Source of the DNA: Phaseolus vulgaris
Taxonomy: Eukaryota; Streptophyta; Magnoliopsida; Fabales; Fabaceae
Assembly (NCBI RefSeq): GCF_000499845.2
Contig: NC_023756.2
Location: 2,567,332-2,631,331 of the forward strand
Length of the DNA stretch: 64,000 nt
Reading direction: 5' to 3'
Shown: positions 38,386 to 49,344 of the stretch, in pieces
How positions within the stretch are numbered: the stretch's first letter is position 1
Layout of the letters: each line of letters starts with the position of its first letter
The notes under the pieces: generated by a model
Seen by the model: only the letters and a program-made list of their open reading frames with translations
Database searches by the model: none
Told to the model about the DNA's origin: nothing
Program-made: the position numbers and the translations under genes

Positions 38386-38498
38386 TATTCACCACTACCC
38401 TTTTCAATTGAGAGAACAAAATGAATCGAGAAAAGAAAAACTGAGAGAATTGGATTTGACAAAGCAAGAGAAAAGGCAAAAGGGTATATTTTTATGTA

Positions 38499-38508
38499 CA
38501 TATATAAA
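38499..38508 (-). promoter_or_regulatory. Possible TATA box of the GATL gene
   Basis: On the minus strand the sequence TTTATATATG lies about 115 bp before the GATL start codon, a plausible distance for a TATA element plus a short leader. The region is AT-rich, so the match could be chance. Confidence 0.3.
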
Positions 38509-40405
38509 CAAATGGAACACAGGAACTGAAACGCGTTTGTGAGTAATATTTTTTGGTGAATAAGCGCGTTTTTTTATGATTTCGTGCGACCGAGTTAATT
38601 GAGTTCTACAAGGAACCTTCCTATTATGTGTTTCTTGTGTGTGTGTTTTGAATTATTCTATGATTGAAAAGAAAAACATTCGTTTAACCTTGGATGCTAA
38701 AACGTTTCTACTTTTTGAGTGAAAAACAATAACTGGTTTCACTTTCGGTTTGGTTCATAATGCGGGCTTTGTTTTTCACGAAAACAGTGTAACTTTTTTT
38801 TACAAATTACCATTTTTGGTATTTTTTTATTTATGAAAATGGATAAATCGTAAATTATGTGAAGACTTTAGGTTGAAAAAAGAATCTAGTTGTATCCTAC
38901 TAGTACGCACGATTTTGTTAATTTTATTACACAGAAATAGTATGATAATGTAATTAATTTTAAGCAAAATTATACATAACTTGTATGACTTAGTATGAAA
39001 CAATAAAACTGAAGTGAAGTCCGTATAAGGTTCGGATACGCATCTTAAATGGTGTGTCCGTATTGAACACCAACTCTCATAAGATACGTATAAGTGGAAT
39101 GTTAAATTTAAAAAATATTTCTTTGATTTTTTACAATTTTAACACAGTTCTAACACAATTTAAGAAAAGAATATATTAATTTTTAAAAAACTCAAACTTA
39201 TTATATAAATTTTTAATATGATTATAAAATAAAAAATAAATCATTTTGAATCAATAATAAAAAATATTTTTTTCTAAAATAACTAAAACATACTTATACA
39301 TATAAATTTTTATTATCAATTTATATAATTTATAATTATATAATATATAGATCCATCACATGTCCTATATTTTAAAAATTATATATTTTTTTTTATAAAT
39401 ATCCATCTCATATGGTCAATACTTATAAAAAAAAAATAACACAGTAGAAATCACTTCACCTATTCAACTTCACATATATTATTTTACATATTAGAATAAA
39501 ATTATTATTTTACATTTTTTTTATCAGCATTATTTTACATATTAGAATAGAATTGTATTTTTCAATTCTAACGTAACCCATATAATATATAATATACGTC
39601 CACATAATATATATCTTACCCTTTTTTTTTTACCCAAATCGTAACTTACAAAAGAAATTACACTACTTTTCTTGGAAAAAAAGAAGTTCGTAATGCATTG
39701 AAGTCAGATAGCACTGTGACCACGTGCTTTGATTTTTCATTACACTTTATTTATTAATTTATAGAATTCGTATCTAATTTAATATTCTTTGTCGGATACA
39801 AGGAACGTGTCTAAGTTCAAAAATATTTTTGTTAGAGAAATTTCAAATTTGATTCGCCATCTTCACGTTTTTAAGAATTTAATCCTAAGCATAATGCCTG
39901 AGAAACTCAATGATTCATGCACATCTACAAAGAAGAACATTCTTAAGGTCTTAATCTTAAATAACAGTTCTTACTTATAAAATGTTTTTAATTGGTTTTT
40001 CAATGAATGTTTAATTTTTAACTATTAAAATAATATATCACCCTTTCTTGTCTCCTTCCATGCCAGTTTCCAATGCAACAAAACGCGTTTTATTATTTTA
40101 TATTACACTTTTCTAGAATTTAAGTATAATTTCATGGCACAAAAAAATTGTCAAAAGTCAAAGTATAACAGTCAACGATGTACAAACCTTAGTATTTGTC
40201 TGACTAATCTTACATATATTTCGGTGTGCTTCGTGCTTATGCTTTAATCACATATTAAAAAAATGTAAGTAGTATTCTTTTATATATAATGTTATTATTA
40301 TTTTTCTATGGGTATAAGTATATCAGTGTGCTAATAGGATTATAACAAGTAGTTAATAATACACTTAAAATATTATTATACGATAAAGTGTTTTTTTAAT
40401 TGAGG

Positions 40406-41135
40406 TATAATTATTTTTTGGTTTCAATATTAAGATATAGTGGTTTTTAAAAAATTTAATTTAATCGTAAGTTTTTTTTTTTAAATATGTGATTTGATCT
40501 CTTCTATTAAATTGCATGAACGTATTAACGGGTGATTATGTGACACACAATGTGACATATTTATAAATAAATGGACTTCGTATATAATCTAAGTGAGATT
40601 TGGAGTTAGTGGTGGAGATTGTGAATAGTTTACTCAATGTTCTACAATATTCAAAATTAAATTTTTAGTGTTCTACAATACTCCAAAATCAAATTATCAA
40701 TGTTTCACAATGCCAAAAATCAATTCTCAATGTTCTACCTCTAATATTCCCAGAAGCTCCTTTAGCAACCTCTCGATGACGATCTTGTCATCAAAGAGAG
40801 GGTTTGTGAAACAACGTTAAGGAGTCGAAAACGACAAATGGAGATGAAAAATGTGAAAAAGGAGAAAAGTAGCGATGAGGACACAAGAAAGAGAGAAATG
40901 AAAGAGTGAATTTGAAGGTTAGAAATAGCATCAAAATCTTGGAAAAAAAAGGTAATGAATTTTGTGAACCCTAAATCCAAATCCAAATTATTATAATTAT
41001 TATTAAATTTGATGAAAAGGTTACCAAATTGCATATTTTTTTTAAAAAAAAACTTAATACGAAATTGATTTTTTTTTAAATCATTAGACCAAATTAACTA
41101 TGGACTCTAAATATTGAAACCAAAATGATAATTAT
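40406..41135. mobile_element. Probable non-autonomous DNA transposon with terminal inverted repeats (~730 bp)
   Basis: The left end reads ATAATTATTTTTTGGTTTCA then ATATTAAG; the reverse complement of the right end reads ATAATTATCATTTTGGTTTC then AATATTTAG. Similarity fades after about 35-45 bp. No clear target duplication was found, so superfamily is open. No coding domain was recognised inside. Confidence 0.5.
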
Positions 41136-41454
41136 GAAAAAATAAAATATAATGTATAAATTATTTAAATTTATAATAATATAGAATTATAAATTTTAAA
41201 CTCAATATAATACAAGTATTTAACTAGTATTAAAAAAAGATCTGAATTGCAATTTTTTCTTCTTCTTTAATTTCGAATTCGTGATTTTGATTCTTCTATT
41301 TTTTTTCGATTTTAGTTGTTCAATTTTAGCAAATCGCTATTTATTTGATTTATTTAATTTTAAATATTAGATTTAATATACCCATTTAAAGTACTACAAA
41401 AAAATAATTTAATTCATTAAAATATAAATAAAATAAAAAATGTAGACAAAATTT

Positions 41455-43240
41455 GGCTCAATTCCCTCCCTATCTAGCACCTCTTTGTTTTTATTTCCCT
41501 ATCTAGCACCCTTTTGTTTTTATTTTCCTATCTAGCATCCTTTTATTTTTTATTTCCCTATCTAGCATCATTTAAAAAATAAATAAATAAATAATAAATT
41601 AATTTCTTTTTGATAATTTTAATTTTTGAATATATTAAAAAATAAGTATTTTTAATGTTTAAAATAGTTAGAAATATAATTAATGAATAAATAAAAATAA
41701 AAAAGTAATAAATTAAAAATGTTTAGTTTAAATTTTTTTTAAGAATGAAGAAAATAAAAAATTAAACTCTACAACAACATAAAATTTGAATCTATAAACA
41801 TAAATTAGTATTTATTTTTATTATTATTGATGATGTAATCATGTTAATTTCAAGTAAAAAAATACAGGACATAATTATAAAAAAATCAAAGTCAAATAGT
41901 ATGAATTAATATTGAACGCACAAATAATATTGAAGTGTCTATCTACCCTAAATGCAAAATCCTAAAAAAGAAGTAATGCAATTGTTACACTTAATGCTTA
42001 AAAATGAGAACAAAAAAATGTAAAAATAAATAAATATAGAAAATAAAAACAGCAACATTGCAACAGATCTTTCATGTTATGGAAGACTATTTGATGGAAC
42101 TAAAAAATGAAGAGTATTGGCCTACATACACACTGGTCAAATACTATGCCTAAGTTCCGATATGAAAATAACCTTAAAGGGAAGACCTAAGTCAAGTCGA
42201 ATAAGGACTGATATGAACATAAAGAGAACAACATGATCAAACAAAAGAATGTTCATATTGTCAAACACATGACACAAAACAAGAACATGTTCTAATATTA
42301 TTGAATTGTGCACTTCTCGTCATTAATTATGTTTCATTTTGCACAAACTATTAATTGTACCATTGAAGAAAATATTAAATAAATGATCATCTTTCATTTA
42401 TTTTTCTTTTTATGATCAACATCTACTTATTTAGTATCGTCTTATATCTCTTATCTTTATCTTGTTTGGTTTTATATTTTTTTTTATATCTTGTATATTT
42501 ATCTTATTTTGTTTTGCCTTTATTTTATATCTTATATGTTTTTAGTTATTTATTTTTTCTGCCATTGTTTATTTATTTTTGTTTTTATTTTATTATTGTT
42601 GTTTTTATTTTCTATACTTATTTATCTTTTGCATTTTTTCTTCTCATTTTTAAGCATTAAGTGTAGCATTTGCATTAGTTTTTTTTTAGGAATTTGCATT
42701 TAGGGTAGACACCTCAATATTATTTGTGTGTCCACTATTAATTAATACTAATTGACTTTGGTTTTTTTATAATTATGTTCTATATTTTTTATTTGAAATT
42801 AACATGATTACATCATCAATAATAATAATAAAAATAGATAATAACTTATGTTTATAGATTCAACTTTTATGTTGTTGTAGGGTTTAATTTCTTATTTTCT
42901 TCATTCTTAAAAAATAATTTTAAACTAAACATTTTTAATTTATTACTTTTTTATTTTTATTTTGTAAAAACTCATTTCTTTATTCATTAATTATATTTCT
43001 AACTATTTTAAACATTAAAAATACTTATTTTTTAATGCATTCAAAATTAAAATTATCAAAAAGAAATTAATTTATTATTTATTTATTTATTTTTGAAATG
43101 ATGCTAGATAGGGAAATAAAAAATAAAAGGGTGCTAGATAAGGAAATAAAAACAAAAGAGTGTTAGATAGGGAAATAAAAACAAAAGGGTGCTAGTTAGG
43201 GAAATAAAAATGTAAATGGTGCTAGATTGGGAATTTACCC
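41455..43240. mobile_element. Mutator-like (MULE) foldback element with ~600-bp inverted arms and 9-bp target duplication
   Basis: The left arm (41455 to about 42062) and right arm (about 42592-43240) are inverted copies along nearly their whole length. Each arm starts with three or four iterations of CCCTATCTAGCA-type words followed by T- or A-rich spacers, and each ends internally at CTTAATGCTTAAAAATGAGA / TCTCATTTTTAAGCATTAAG. ACAAAATTT lies directly outside both ends (41446-41454 and 43241-43249), giving a 9-bp target duplication typical of Mutator-like elements. The outermost bases are GG on both sides. The ~530-bp loop carries transposase relics (42070-42310). Arms differ by indels, so the insertion is not very recent. 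Confidence 0.85.
42070..42310 (+). pseudogene. Remnant of a MULE transposase C-terminus inside the foldback element
   Basis: The plus strand from 42073 reads HVMEDYLMELKNEEYWPTYT, similar to the segment that follows the SWIM zinc finger in plant MULE transposases (usually V-x-D-x-Y ... Y-x-x-T-Y). In another frame, 42177-42218 reads KGRPKSSRIRTDMN, matching the GRPK-x-x-R-I-R motif near the C-terminus. At about 42250 CSYCQT followed by HDTKQ looks like a decayed CCHC zinc knuckle. Frameshifts and stops separate these blocks and the catalytic DDE core is missing, so this is a dead remnant. The domain assignment is from memory of family motifs. Confidence 0.65.
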
Positions 43241-43661
43241 ACAAAATTTAGGATTTGTCAAAACTGTGAAATTTCTATATATGAAAACTAAAATTAGGAA
43301 ACAAAAGTAGGACATCAAAATCATAGATAAAAATGAAAAGAAAACTGAAAATGTAATTTCACTAATAATGTTTGTTGGATCCTCATAATACATGAACTTC
43401 AGTAAAGAGTGAAAATATAGTTTATTCTTTAACTAATATTTTTGAAAAAATTGCAGTTGGAACATGGAATTTCTATCTAAAACTATGGTAATAGAAAGAT
43501 TAACTTTCATGGTAGGTCTTAAACCATGATTAAATGTTTTAATTACATGATTTTTGAAATTTAGTCAAGAGATATATTAGACTAATCTGAATTGGAATAA
43601 AATTTTTCATATAAAACTTTATAATAAGACACCATAAAACTAAAAATCTTTAATTTTAAAA

Positions 43662-43952
43662 TTAAATATGTTTTTCGTTTTCCTATTATAATACAAAATT
43701 ATTTTTTGTTTCCTTTTTAAACTTTAGATCATCCTTTACAAAAATGAACATTAGTTTACAATCAATAATAACAAATTTTGAAATTAAAAAAGAAAAAAAA
43801 TTAAAAATCATTTCACATAAAAAAAAAATCATTTCACATACAAAAACTTATTCTAATTATTTTCATACTACACACATCTGGATGATTTAAAATTTGAACT
43901 AGGAACGAAAACCAATTCCGCATTATAATACATGAACGAAAAACTTATTTAA
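43662..43952. mobile_element. MITE with ~70-bp terminal inverted repeats (legume TTAAATATGTTTTT type)
   Basis: The left end begins TTAAATATGTTTTTCGTTTT and the reverse complement of the right end TTAAATAAGTTTTTCGTTCA. The match continues through TATTATAAT and on to (A/T)GATCATCC / AAATCATCC for about 70 bp with small indels. Total length 291 bp, no coding capacity. The target duplication is ambiguous. Confidence 0.7.
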
Positions 43953-44078
43953 CCCTTAGTTTTATTATTATTTGAAATACTCTTAAGCTCTATTGTAATT
44001 TAATATTTGAAGTGGACAAATTCTTTTCCATCAAGATGTTACTAACATAAAATGTTTATTGATTTTATTGATAATTAA

Positions 44079-44082
<4 letters not shown>

Positions 44083-44120
<38 letters not shown>
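44083..44120. repeat. (AT)19 microsatellite
   Basis: Uninterrupted run of 19 AT dinucleotides; likely length-polymorphic. Confidence 0.95.
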
Positions 44121-44122
<2 letters not shown>

Positions 44123-45022
44123 CTTGGTTAGTTGCAAAAACTTTTTGTGCTGAGTCAATATCTAACTCCACATACATAGCAAAAAATTATAGACAACACT
44201 AACAACCCAGTTTCTTGAATTGAACAAAATATTGGTCCTACTATAGGTTTCTCTATCAACATTGTTTGACCACAAAAAGTTGTTTTTATTAGCTAATGTT
44301 ACTTCAATATATAGAACAAATGTTCACCTATAAAAATTAGCAATTGAAATAGCCATGATGTCAAACAATGGTTATTAGGTATATAACATGCACTTCCTAA
44401 ACTAGTTTAATATGTCATTACTTCACTGATAAGAATTTGCATCAAGAAAATGTTTTGGAAGCAATAAATTGTGTTAGCTTATTCTCTTGCATATAAGTTT
44501 TTCTATTCAATTTTTTTAAGGTGGTAGATAAATTGCAATAGTAAAGAAAAATATTTCAGAGAACAATGTTTCCAATGTCAAATGTTCCTCCAATTCAGAT
44601 TATATCCTACCAATCTGCATTGGCACAAAAACTAAGAATCAACAATAGCCTTCACATAAAGTGGATAAAAGAAACAACATTCAGTTTTATTTTTCATATA
44701 AGTTGAAGTTGAGTATAGAGCACACTACAACTACATAAGAAAAAATCATTCAAATTTCAATCTTCAAAGTTAACTTGTTTTATTTTTTCACAATAACATT
44801 CAGTTTCCTGCATTAGCATATGAAAAAAAACAATGGTAATGCAAATCAAACTTACCAAAGGTCTAAGTTGTTTATCTGATTGGTCTAAACCTCTACCTAT
44901 CACTATACTCATACTCTTGATGAAACTTGATCTACTAAATTTGATCTTATAAATCAAGTGATAGGTGAAAGATAACATTTACATGATGTTTTCCAGAAGA
45001 AGAAAAAACTGTCATCTAGGAC

Positions 45023-47425
45023 CTAGCACCCTGTACTCATACTGAAAGATTGAGCAAAGTGGAAAGACTTGACTCCTATGTTGAATCCAACACTCCCATC
45101 TACATGATCATATGGTTTTCTGCAGCCCGGACACCGGCCGTCTGATTCGAGGATCTTTTTGTGACAAAATAGGCAGAGATGAAATCCACAAGAACAAGGA
45201 AGAAAACTTGAGTCTGTCATGTCAAAATCCTCATAACATATGGGACACTGAGGAGGTTGTGACATTATTGTTTGCCATGCACAAGGTACAGTTTTGTGGT
45301 TACCATGCCAGTTTGAGTTTAACAGAGAACTATGTTGCTTTGAGAGGTTTGGCAAACACTGAGGACGAAGAGCATCGTCAGGTTTCCAGGCTCGACGGCT
45401 TGGATGTGATTCAGGAACTCCTGATTTGAACTCTGGTTTTGAGAAATCTTCTCTGAGATTCTTGGCAGCCTCTTGAACTGGAGAAGACTCTGAAACCACA
45501 GAACACAGATTATCATTTGCATATAAAGCATCAGCAACAACCTCCCAGTCATCAAGGCATTCATCCACTTCTTTGTCACTGACATTCCCTGAGAAACAAG
45601 CACTCATGCTGCTGCTGCTGCTGCTACTACTTCCGGAGAAATCACTCCCTGACTCATCAAGATCAAAACTATTTTGAATGGAGTTATTTATAATGGATCC
45701 TGAATAATTACCCTGGATGCAAGAACCTTCAATATCCTCTCCTCTTTTCCTCCCATTTTCCTTTGATGATGATCTATTCTCCTCACTGGCAATGTTCTTA
45801 GATGAAGGACAATGATCAACCCTTCCATTTGAGTCAACATCACTTCCTTTTTTGACTAACACAAAACAATGTAACAGTAACAGACAAACAATAAAATTTA
45901 GTAACTTTCAGTTTCAAACAATTGATTAATTATTGTTTCTACCTTCTTTTAAGTTAAAATATAATACAATGAACATTCTTACACCCCTTTGATGAATAAA
46001 ATTCAGTCTTGTGTAATTAGAGAAAAATACTGTAGCTTTACTTTGTTTTTAGATTTTACATACTCATACTCATAGTGAAATACGAAACATGGTCACATGA
46101 TGCTTCACTTCAACCAGCCCTGCCAAAACTAATCATGCCAAGCTATGAAGATCCTCTCAGTTTGAAGGCTACAATTTAAAAGTGCATACAAAGAAGATTT
46201 ATATTATCCGTGTGTAATTACATTTAAAAAATTGTAACCTTGAAGGTTGATATGGCAAGAAAGTTGATGGAAATGAAATATAACACTATCCATGTATCTT
46301 CACCTCACAAGTTAAGCTACATGGTAGCAAAATGCAGGAAAAGTTTGTATAATTTCATGGAACCTCTATAAAAAATGGAACATGTCTAAGTCTTATTAAA
46401 AGTACTTTGGTGATATTTTTAAACAATTCAGGACATTTGCACACAACTACAAAAGTCTTATCCCACTAGGTGAATTTTTCTTTTTGTATCAAATCTTAAT
46501 TGCATGTTTTTATTAAAGTTGGAAGAGAAAAAAAAGGTACTTTCCAAACTTATCCCAAGTGTTACGTTGAGTTCCAAGGGTTTGGAAATTGGAACAGATT
46601 ATGAAACCATAGATGGAACCAATAAAGTAAAGACCAAAGAGGCAGCAAGCAAAACAGACAAAGGATGTCATTTGAGGAGAATTAACAGAAAGAAAGGAAT
46701 CTCCAAATTGATTCTATCTGTATAAAATTGTTTAGACATTCAGCATTCATGGTTTGGTAAAAAGGGAAAAAACCAATGCTGTAGAATTCAATATCAATGA
46801 TGGACTAATGAAGAACATGAAAACATCATATATTAGATGAACAATTTACAGGTGAAAATGAAGATCATAGAGGTACCTCGAGAGAGCCATTGTTCACGCC
46901 GAACATCAAGCTTGATTTGCTTCAGTTTCGCGGACCCATTTGTCTGAACAATCACAGTGCCATAAACCAACAAAAAATGGAAATAAAACAAAAAATCACA
47001 AAACCATGATAAAAAAATGAAAATTTCAAAAGCAGAAAAAGAAAGAAAAATTGCTACCCTTTGATACCATTTGTCTGAACATTCACAACGCAAAAAGCCA
47101 ATGCAATGGGAAAATTAAATTTTTCCAAAACCATCATAAAAAAAGATTTTTTTCCCCAAAAACTAGAAAAAATGAATGAATTAATTGCTACCCTTTTGAT
47201 ACCCAACAAAAAGAGAATGCAATGCAATGTATTATGTCTCAATGCCTTCATGGGTTAAAAAAAAATCACATCTTTAACCCAACAGGTTAAAAAATATTAG
47301 GTGAGAAAATAGTTTGAAGAAAGAGATTGAAAAAATATAGAGAAATGGGATAGTCAGAGAGGAATGAAGGTTACCCTTTTCTTCTTGGTGGAGAGAGATG
47401 GATCTGATATGGAAGCAGAAGCCAT
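45023..47425 (-). CDS. C4C4 RING-finger protein (CNOT4-like RING), likely E3 ubiquitin ligase
   Basis: Three exons on the minus strand: 47375-47425, 46877-46943 and 45023-45855, joining in frame to 316 aa. The N-terminus is basic (MASASISDPSLSTKKKR) and is followed by a conserved-looking KQIKLDVRREQWLSR block. The middle is Ser-rich and acidic, with a poly-Ser run, and looks disordered. Near the C-terminus is a RING of the all-cysteine C4C4 type as in CNOT4: CPIC ... PCSCGFHLCLFC ... GRCPGC (Cys243 to Cys284), ending in RKPY. Such RINGs recruit E2 enzymes for ubiquitin transfer; the substrate is unknown. Unlike true CNOT4/Not4 proteins, no RRM domain follows the RING, so I do not name it NOT4. 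The leader lies in a GA/CT-rich tract. The exon 1-2 junction relies on splice signals and frame only. Confidence 0.85.
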
Positions 47426-47464
47426 TGAAATGAATGAGATAGATTGTGATAAAAGGAAGGAGAG

Positions 47465-47505
<41 letters not shown>

Positions 47506-49344
47506 AAAGGTGAGGAAGATAGGGAGGGAGTGGAAGTTACAAAGTGATGGTTTGATATTTTCAATTCCTGTGTTTGCAACAACGTGGCTGAGTTATTACC
47601 ATAACCTCCATATAACATAACATTACAACTTTGGTAGTAACAAAAACATTAGAACTTTGTTCTTGTTAAAAAAAAAACAGTACAACTTTGATTTTGTGCT
47701 GTTTAAGGTTCTTTTGGGCAAAATTTAGCAACTAAGTTCCTATTTGACAATAGGTAATCAGATGACAGATAATTTAGTTGATAAACAGATAATATACTCT
47801 TGATAGAAGCTGATCTTATAACTATAAATTAATAGTGGATAAATTAGCTGATTGAAATTTAGAAATATGATAATTAAATATTGTTTTTTTTTATCCAATA
47901 TCAGCCTATTCTAATCAATAACCAAGTGTAATAATTATAATAATGTAAAATCTTTCCGTCACTATTTTTTTTTAAGTGTCAACATTTTGTGTAATTGGGA
48001 TCTACTGTTTTTAGCTAAACCAAATATCTATATTTAAGTTCCAAATGATAATTATCTATAAAAAAAAATATTGTGAGACCCTTAAAAATTAAGTAGTTCT
48101 TCCTCCAAAGAGCAATAGAAATAATTAATTTTCTTAAATTTTTAAAATAATATTATCAGTGTACCAAACTTATCCTGATTATTAAGGTTTAAAATTCTTT
48201 TTCATTATTTATTTTTTTAAGACACGCATATTCATACTACTTAATAGTGGTAAATAAAATTTAATGTTTGAAAGAAATAGTGAAATATCTTCTAAAAGAG
48301 TCGAGTTTTTTTCTAAATTATATTTTAATGAAGTTATATTTTTAAAGTATGTATTGTGAAATTCTGATTCAAAAAATTACGATATAGATAAAATTAGTGG
48401 TCACCGTAAAAAGTAGTGATTCGTTTCACTTGCTATTGAACGTGATAAATTTTTAATGAATATTTACATTAATAAATTAATCTTAAATAAATTTTATTTT
48501 CAATATTTAATATTCTTTTATAAAATTAAGTACTTAATAAATTAAATATTTTAATTTAATTATTTGTTTTTATCTGTCTGCATCAATTCTATTGTTTATG
48601 TTCGGTTACCAATACTGGTTACAGACGACATTGTTCTCAGTTACAAATAAACCTATTGATTTGATATAGTAAAGAAAATAAAATAAAGAATAAAAAATTT
48701 AAAAGCATTATCATGATAAAATAATTATATTTTCTTCATACAGATAACAAATAATTCGTGTTTGATTTTTGTCTTTCCACAGTATTTTCTATAGATACCA
48801 TAAAATCTTGTTAAAGACTCACTTCAAATTTTAAAAACGACAAGGCCAACTACAAAGGTTTGATTGAAAGGTGTTGGTCTCCATTTTGTAGTCTTGTCCA
48901 AGACAAAATGTCACAATTTTATTCTCCAACAATGAAGAATTGGTGTTAGAAAACAAAAGTACAAACACATTTTGAGGCTAACATAGCAAAACAACAAGAA
49001 CAAGAACATGAAAAAGAGAAGAGTATGAAGTATAAAGGTAGGGCCAAGTAAGTGTTGCAACTAATGAACAATTTGGTAAACAAATATTCTACAGATATAT
49101 AGCAAACTATTTACAAAGGAGGGCACATGCATGAGACCTCATAAACATATTACACATCTCATCGATATTCCCCTTCCTCACTTACATGTGAAAATTCAAG
49201 TACCTATGATGACAACAGATAAAATTGTGAACCCAAAGGGTTCCTAGGTTGCTTCACCCAGACTCTTATAAACATCAAATTATGTGTCTCCTCAGCTGTT
49301 TTTCAATGGAGATGTTAGAGAGCAAATATTCATGAAGATATAAA
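47426..49344. other. Intergenic region between the Sin3-like and RING genes
   Basis: Both neighbours run on the minus strand, so this holds the RING gene promoter and the 3' untranslated region of the Sin3-like gene. AT-rich; no gene or mobile element recognised. Confidence 0.55.
47468..47501. repeat. (GA)17 / (CT)17 microsatellite in the RING gene leader
   Basis: A near-perfect GA run 43-76 bp upstream of the RING gene start codon; on the transcribed sense strand it is a CT run, a common feature of plant leaders and core promoters. It may bind GAGA-type factors, which is inference. Confidence 0.9.

Larger units (their letters stand above)
38386..45022. other. Transposon-rich intergenic region
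   Basis: 6.6 kb between two minus-strand genes. It begins with the GATL promoter. It contains an inverted-repeat element (40406-41135), a Mutator-like foldback element (41455-43240), a MITE (43662-43952) and an (AT)19 tract (44083-44120). The remaining sequence is AT-rich without supported genes; hydrophobic open frames near 42412-42703 are products of T-rich sequence. Confidence 0.6.

Noticed and set aside
42412..42703. Hydrophobic open frames of 70-82 codons resembling membrane proteins
   Set aside because: They are composed of Phe/Leu/Ile/Tyr from T-rich DNA in the loop and right arm of the MULE foldback element.
45112..45429. 105-codon plus-strand frame over the RING gene
   Set aside because: Antisense to the RING coding exon.
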